64,000 nt of DNA from Cladocopium goreaui (lineage: Eukaryota > Sar > Dinophyceae > Suessiales > Symbiodiniaceae): NCBI GenBank assembly GCA_947184155.2, contig CAMXCT020002691.1, positions 420,578 to 484,577 of the forward strand, read 5' to 3'. A program made the position numbers and the translations under genes. Below, one piece after another: positions 62,420 to 64,000 of the stretch. Under the pieces are notes generated by a model. The model made no database searches, was not told the DNA's origin, and saw nothing but the letters and a program-made list of their open reading frames with translations. Each line of letters starts with the position of its first letter. Within the stretch, counting starts at the first letter, position 1.

Positions 62420-63030
62420 ACAACGAGACTCAAAAACCAGACGTCCGAAGCAACATTGGACGTCACAGTTCCACTATACGATTTACAACTTTCACCATCT
62501 TTTGTAGAAAGTATTGCGCCTGCCGCGAAAAATTGAAGCTGAGGCATGCGCAGTCTTGCACCTACCACCCAAAATGATCTCGACATTACATGGGCATTTC
62601 GAGCCTTGCAAGACATCGTCCACATTCACCATGTATATCGCCTGCAAAAAAATTGCCTCTGGCAGCACCTCTCATTTCGACCCGCGTGTTTTGTAACATG
62701 CACGAAGTATTGCGCCTGCCACGGAAATGCAAAAATGTCTGATGTCCTGTACCTGCCACGAAATAAAGAAGAACTTCTGACTCTCCAAAAATGCCGAATC
62801 TCTTGCCCCCAACAAAACATACATAACTCCAAAAAACGGACACGGCACGCCCGCGAGAACGCGACTCTTCAATTTCGAGGTCTCCTAGTAGCACGAATCC
62901 TCGATCTAGGAACTTCGCCACCATTTTTCGGAGGCACAAACCCTTGATTTCACCGTAAGAAGCCCGGATGATTCCGGATGTGAACACACTGAAACACAGG
63001 AAAAATATGGAAAAATCGTTGACCATCCAC
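62420..63030. other. Probable intron or intergenic DNA downstream of the membrane-protein exons
   Basis: An inverted-looking repeat of TGCGCCTGCC(A/G)CG(A/G)AAA occurs at 62515 and 62712. A further exon of the membrane-protein gene could start near 62990 (TTTCAG|TGTGTTC on minus) but is unproven. Confidence 0.4.
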
Positions 63031-63032
63031 AC

Positions 63033-63157
63033 CTGTGTCGATGCGACAGCCCGGCCACTGGCTCGCTCGACGACTTGGTAGAGTTTTGCCAAAGCCACCA
63101 AGAATGTCAAGGAGGTGAAGAGAAAGAGCATGCACGACAAGATCACCAAAGCAATTC
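63033..63157 (-). CDS. Membrane protein, exon with transmembrane helix
   Basis: CTTCAG|GAATTGC at 63157; with the preceding G it reads GIALVILSCMLFLFTSLTFL, VALAKLYQVVERASGRAVAS. A 20-residue hydrophobic helix followed by a basic/polar turn. Donor ACACAG|GTGTGG at 63033. Third recognised exon of the gene running in from beyond 64000. Confidence 0.65.
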
Positions 63158-63286
63158 CTGAAGGCTTCTCTGTGCTGCCCCAGATACATGAAGTTTTTTT
63201 TAATGAGATTCAGAGGTTTAGTTACCAATTTTCCCTTCAAAGAGGCTAGAAATTTCCATACGCGCTGGGTTTGAAGCAAGCCTGTC

Positions 63287-63386
63287 CTTGATGAAAATCT
63301 TCAATGGCATGGGTAAATTCTATGTCTGGTGTGATGGCCACCAGAAGCAGCAGCATGGCCTGCAGGCAGCCATCCACCAAGTTCAC
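63287..63386 (-). CDS. Membrane protein, short exon
   Basis: CCAAG|GTGAAC at 63386 joins in phase to TGGAAG of the previous exon. It reads VNLVDGCLQAMLLLLVAIT, PDIEFTHAIEDFHQ. It contains half of a hydrophobic helix. Phase to the next exon works if the donor is CAAG|GACAGG (GA-type, 63287). Confidence 0.65.
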
Positions 63387-63537
63387 CTTGGAATTCCATC
63401 ACCAAGAATCAAGGATTCCCAATAGATTCCCAGTAGAGTGGATGAAAATGGATGAACCAGTTCAGCTGGAAAATAGAGCCAGAAATATCCAAAAATCACA
63501 CCTCACATCTTCAGGCAATCCAAGTCGCCACAGGCAC

Positions 63538-64000
63538 CTTCCACGGCAAGAAGCAAATGTGCAGCAGCAGGCCTGCCATCAGCACAGTCGCAACCATCGC
63601 GGCTTGTGCGGGGGGGAAGTCAGTGGCGAGAACGGGGCAAAGGGACAGCAAGGGAAACCGCAACAAGACCGGCACGCCATACCACCAGCGGTCCATGCGG
63701 AAGCGGCTGATGAGGAAGGCAAAAGCCCAAATCCGGTCGGAATGCATGAGGCTCCAACGCGGGATATGCCATGCCCCCCACGCACAAACGCCGACGAAGG
63801 TAACCACCATGAAGCTCAGTAACCCGATGCCGCTCAGCAACATCACCAGGTGTTCCCCAGTGTTGCAGAACACGCCAGCATGTTTCAACAAGCTATGTTG
63901 GCCGTTGGGATGCTGATAACACATCAGTGGCTGCAAGGATAAAGCGCTCATAGCACTAAAGCCCACCTGAGAAGTGAGCGCGCCCAAGGTAGTTCCTGGG
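63538..64000 (-). CDS. Multi-pass membrane protein, partial exon (continues past the window)
   Basis: Reads SALSLQPLMCYQHPNGQHS, VFCNTGEHLVMLLSGIGLL, SFMVVTFVGVCAWGAWHIP, IWAFAFLISRFRMDRWWYG, VPVLLRFPLLSLCPVLATD, FPPAQAAMVATVLMAGLLL, HICFLPWK. At least three transmembrane helices, with FRxDxWWxGVPLLLRxPLLSL...ATDxPP as a pattern I associate with a large dinoflagellate family whose N-termini often carry extracellular Cys-rich domains. It ends at TGGAAG|GTGCC (63538). Topology and ligand unknown. Confidence 0.7.

Overview
The window looks like nuclear DNA of a dinoflagellate, most likely a symbiodiniacean or a close relative. This rests on several things seen together: genes cut into many short exons with GT, GC and GA donors; AG|G-type exon junctions; KKRPAA-type Lys-Arg-Pro-Ala repeats; degenerate copia-like gag remnants of the style common in these genomes; a DUF7869-like transposase-related gene; a substrate-binding (OpuAC-like) secreted exon; and a very high load of microsatellite and minisatellite DNA. 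No bacterial operon structure, rRNA, tRNA or CRISPR array was recognised.

Layout. 0-4.4 kb is repeat-rich: an Asp-codon GAT array, a ~105 bp tandem repeat, a 27-30 bp repeat, CCTA/CATA tetranucleotides, a G-quadruplex-like run and a ~215 bp dispersed repeat. 4.5-9.1 kb (minus) is a multi-exon gene or gene remnant containing an endonuclease/exonuclease/phosphatase (EEP)-like domain spread over three exons. 9.6-11.5 kb is microsatellite and AT-rich DNA. 11.5-34 kb (minus) is a dense run of short coding exons: unidentified genes at 11.5-21.3 kb and 22.7-23.5 kb, a DUF7869-like gene at 23.6-27.5 kb, a cytosine-5 DNA methyltransferase of at least eight exons at 27.6-29.2 kb, and unidentified exons up to 34 kb. 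Between and inside them lie foldback elements, an alternating A/B tandem array with hairpins, and a (CG)n palindrome. 34.6-35.9 kb is a decayed copia-like gag. 38-39 kb carries a GCCCAACAT-type repeat also present at 25.4-26.2 kb. 40.1-40.4 kb is a secreted OpuAC-like exon. 42.09-48.20 kb is a complete LTR-to-LTR copia-like element with 165 bp LTRs that lacks integrase core and reverse transcriptase. 49-57.7 kb is nearly all satellite DNA (2.1 kb of GATA repeats, an 18 bp ACACAGAGAAGC repeat, GGGAGACAAGC repeats, a CAGCAC higher-order repeat). 58-62.9 kb is mostly non-coding with a dispersed TTTTCCATGAAATAAACCATCC element. 63.0-64.0 kb holds three exons of a multi-pass membrane protein that continues beyond the window.

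How parts work together. The strongest functional story is the minus-strand block at 22.7-29.2 kb, where a cytosine methyltransferase with motifs I, IV, VI, VIII and X lies directly upstream of a DUF7869-like (DDE/RNase-H-style) gene, both split by very short introns. One intron of the DUF7869-like gene is itself a foldback element. That arrangement would fit either neighbouring host genes or a large intron-containing mobile unit. Exon boundaries are inferred from reading frame, AG/GT context and family motifs; without transcripts they are approximate.
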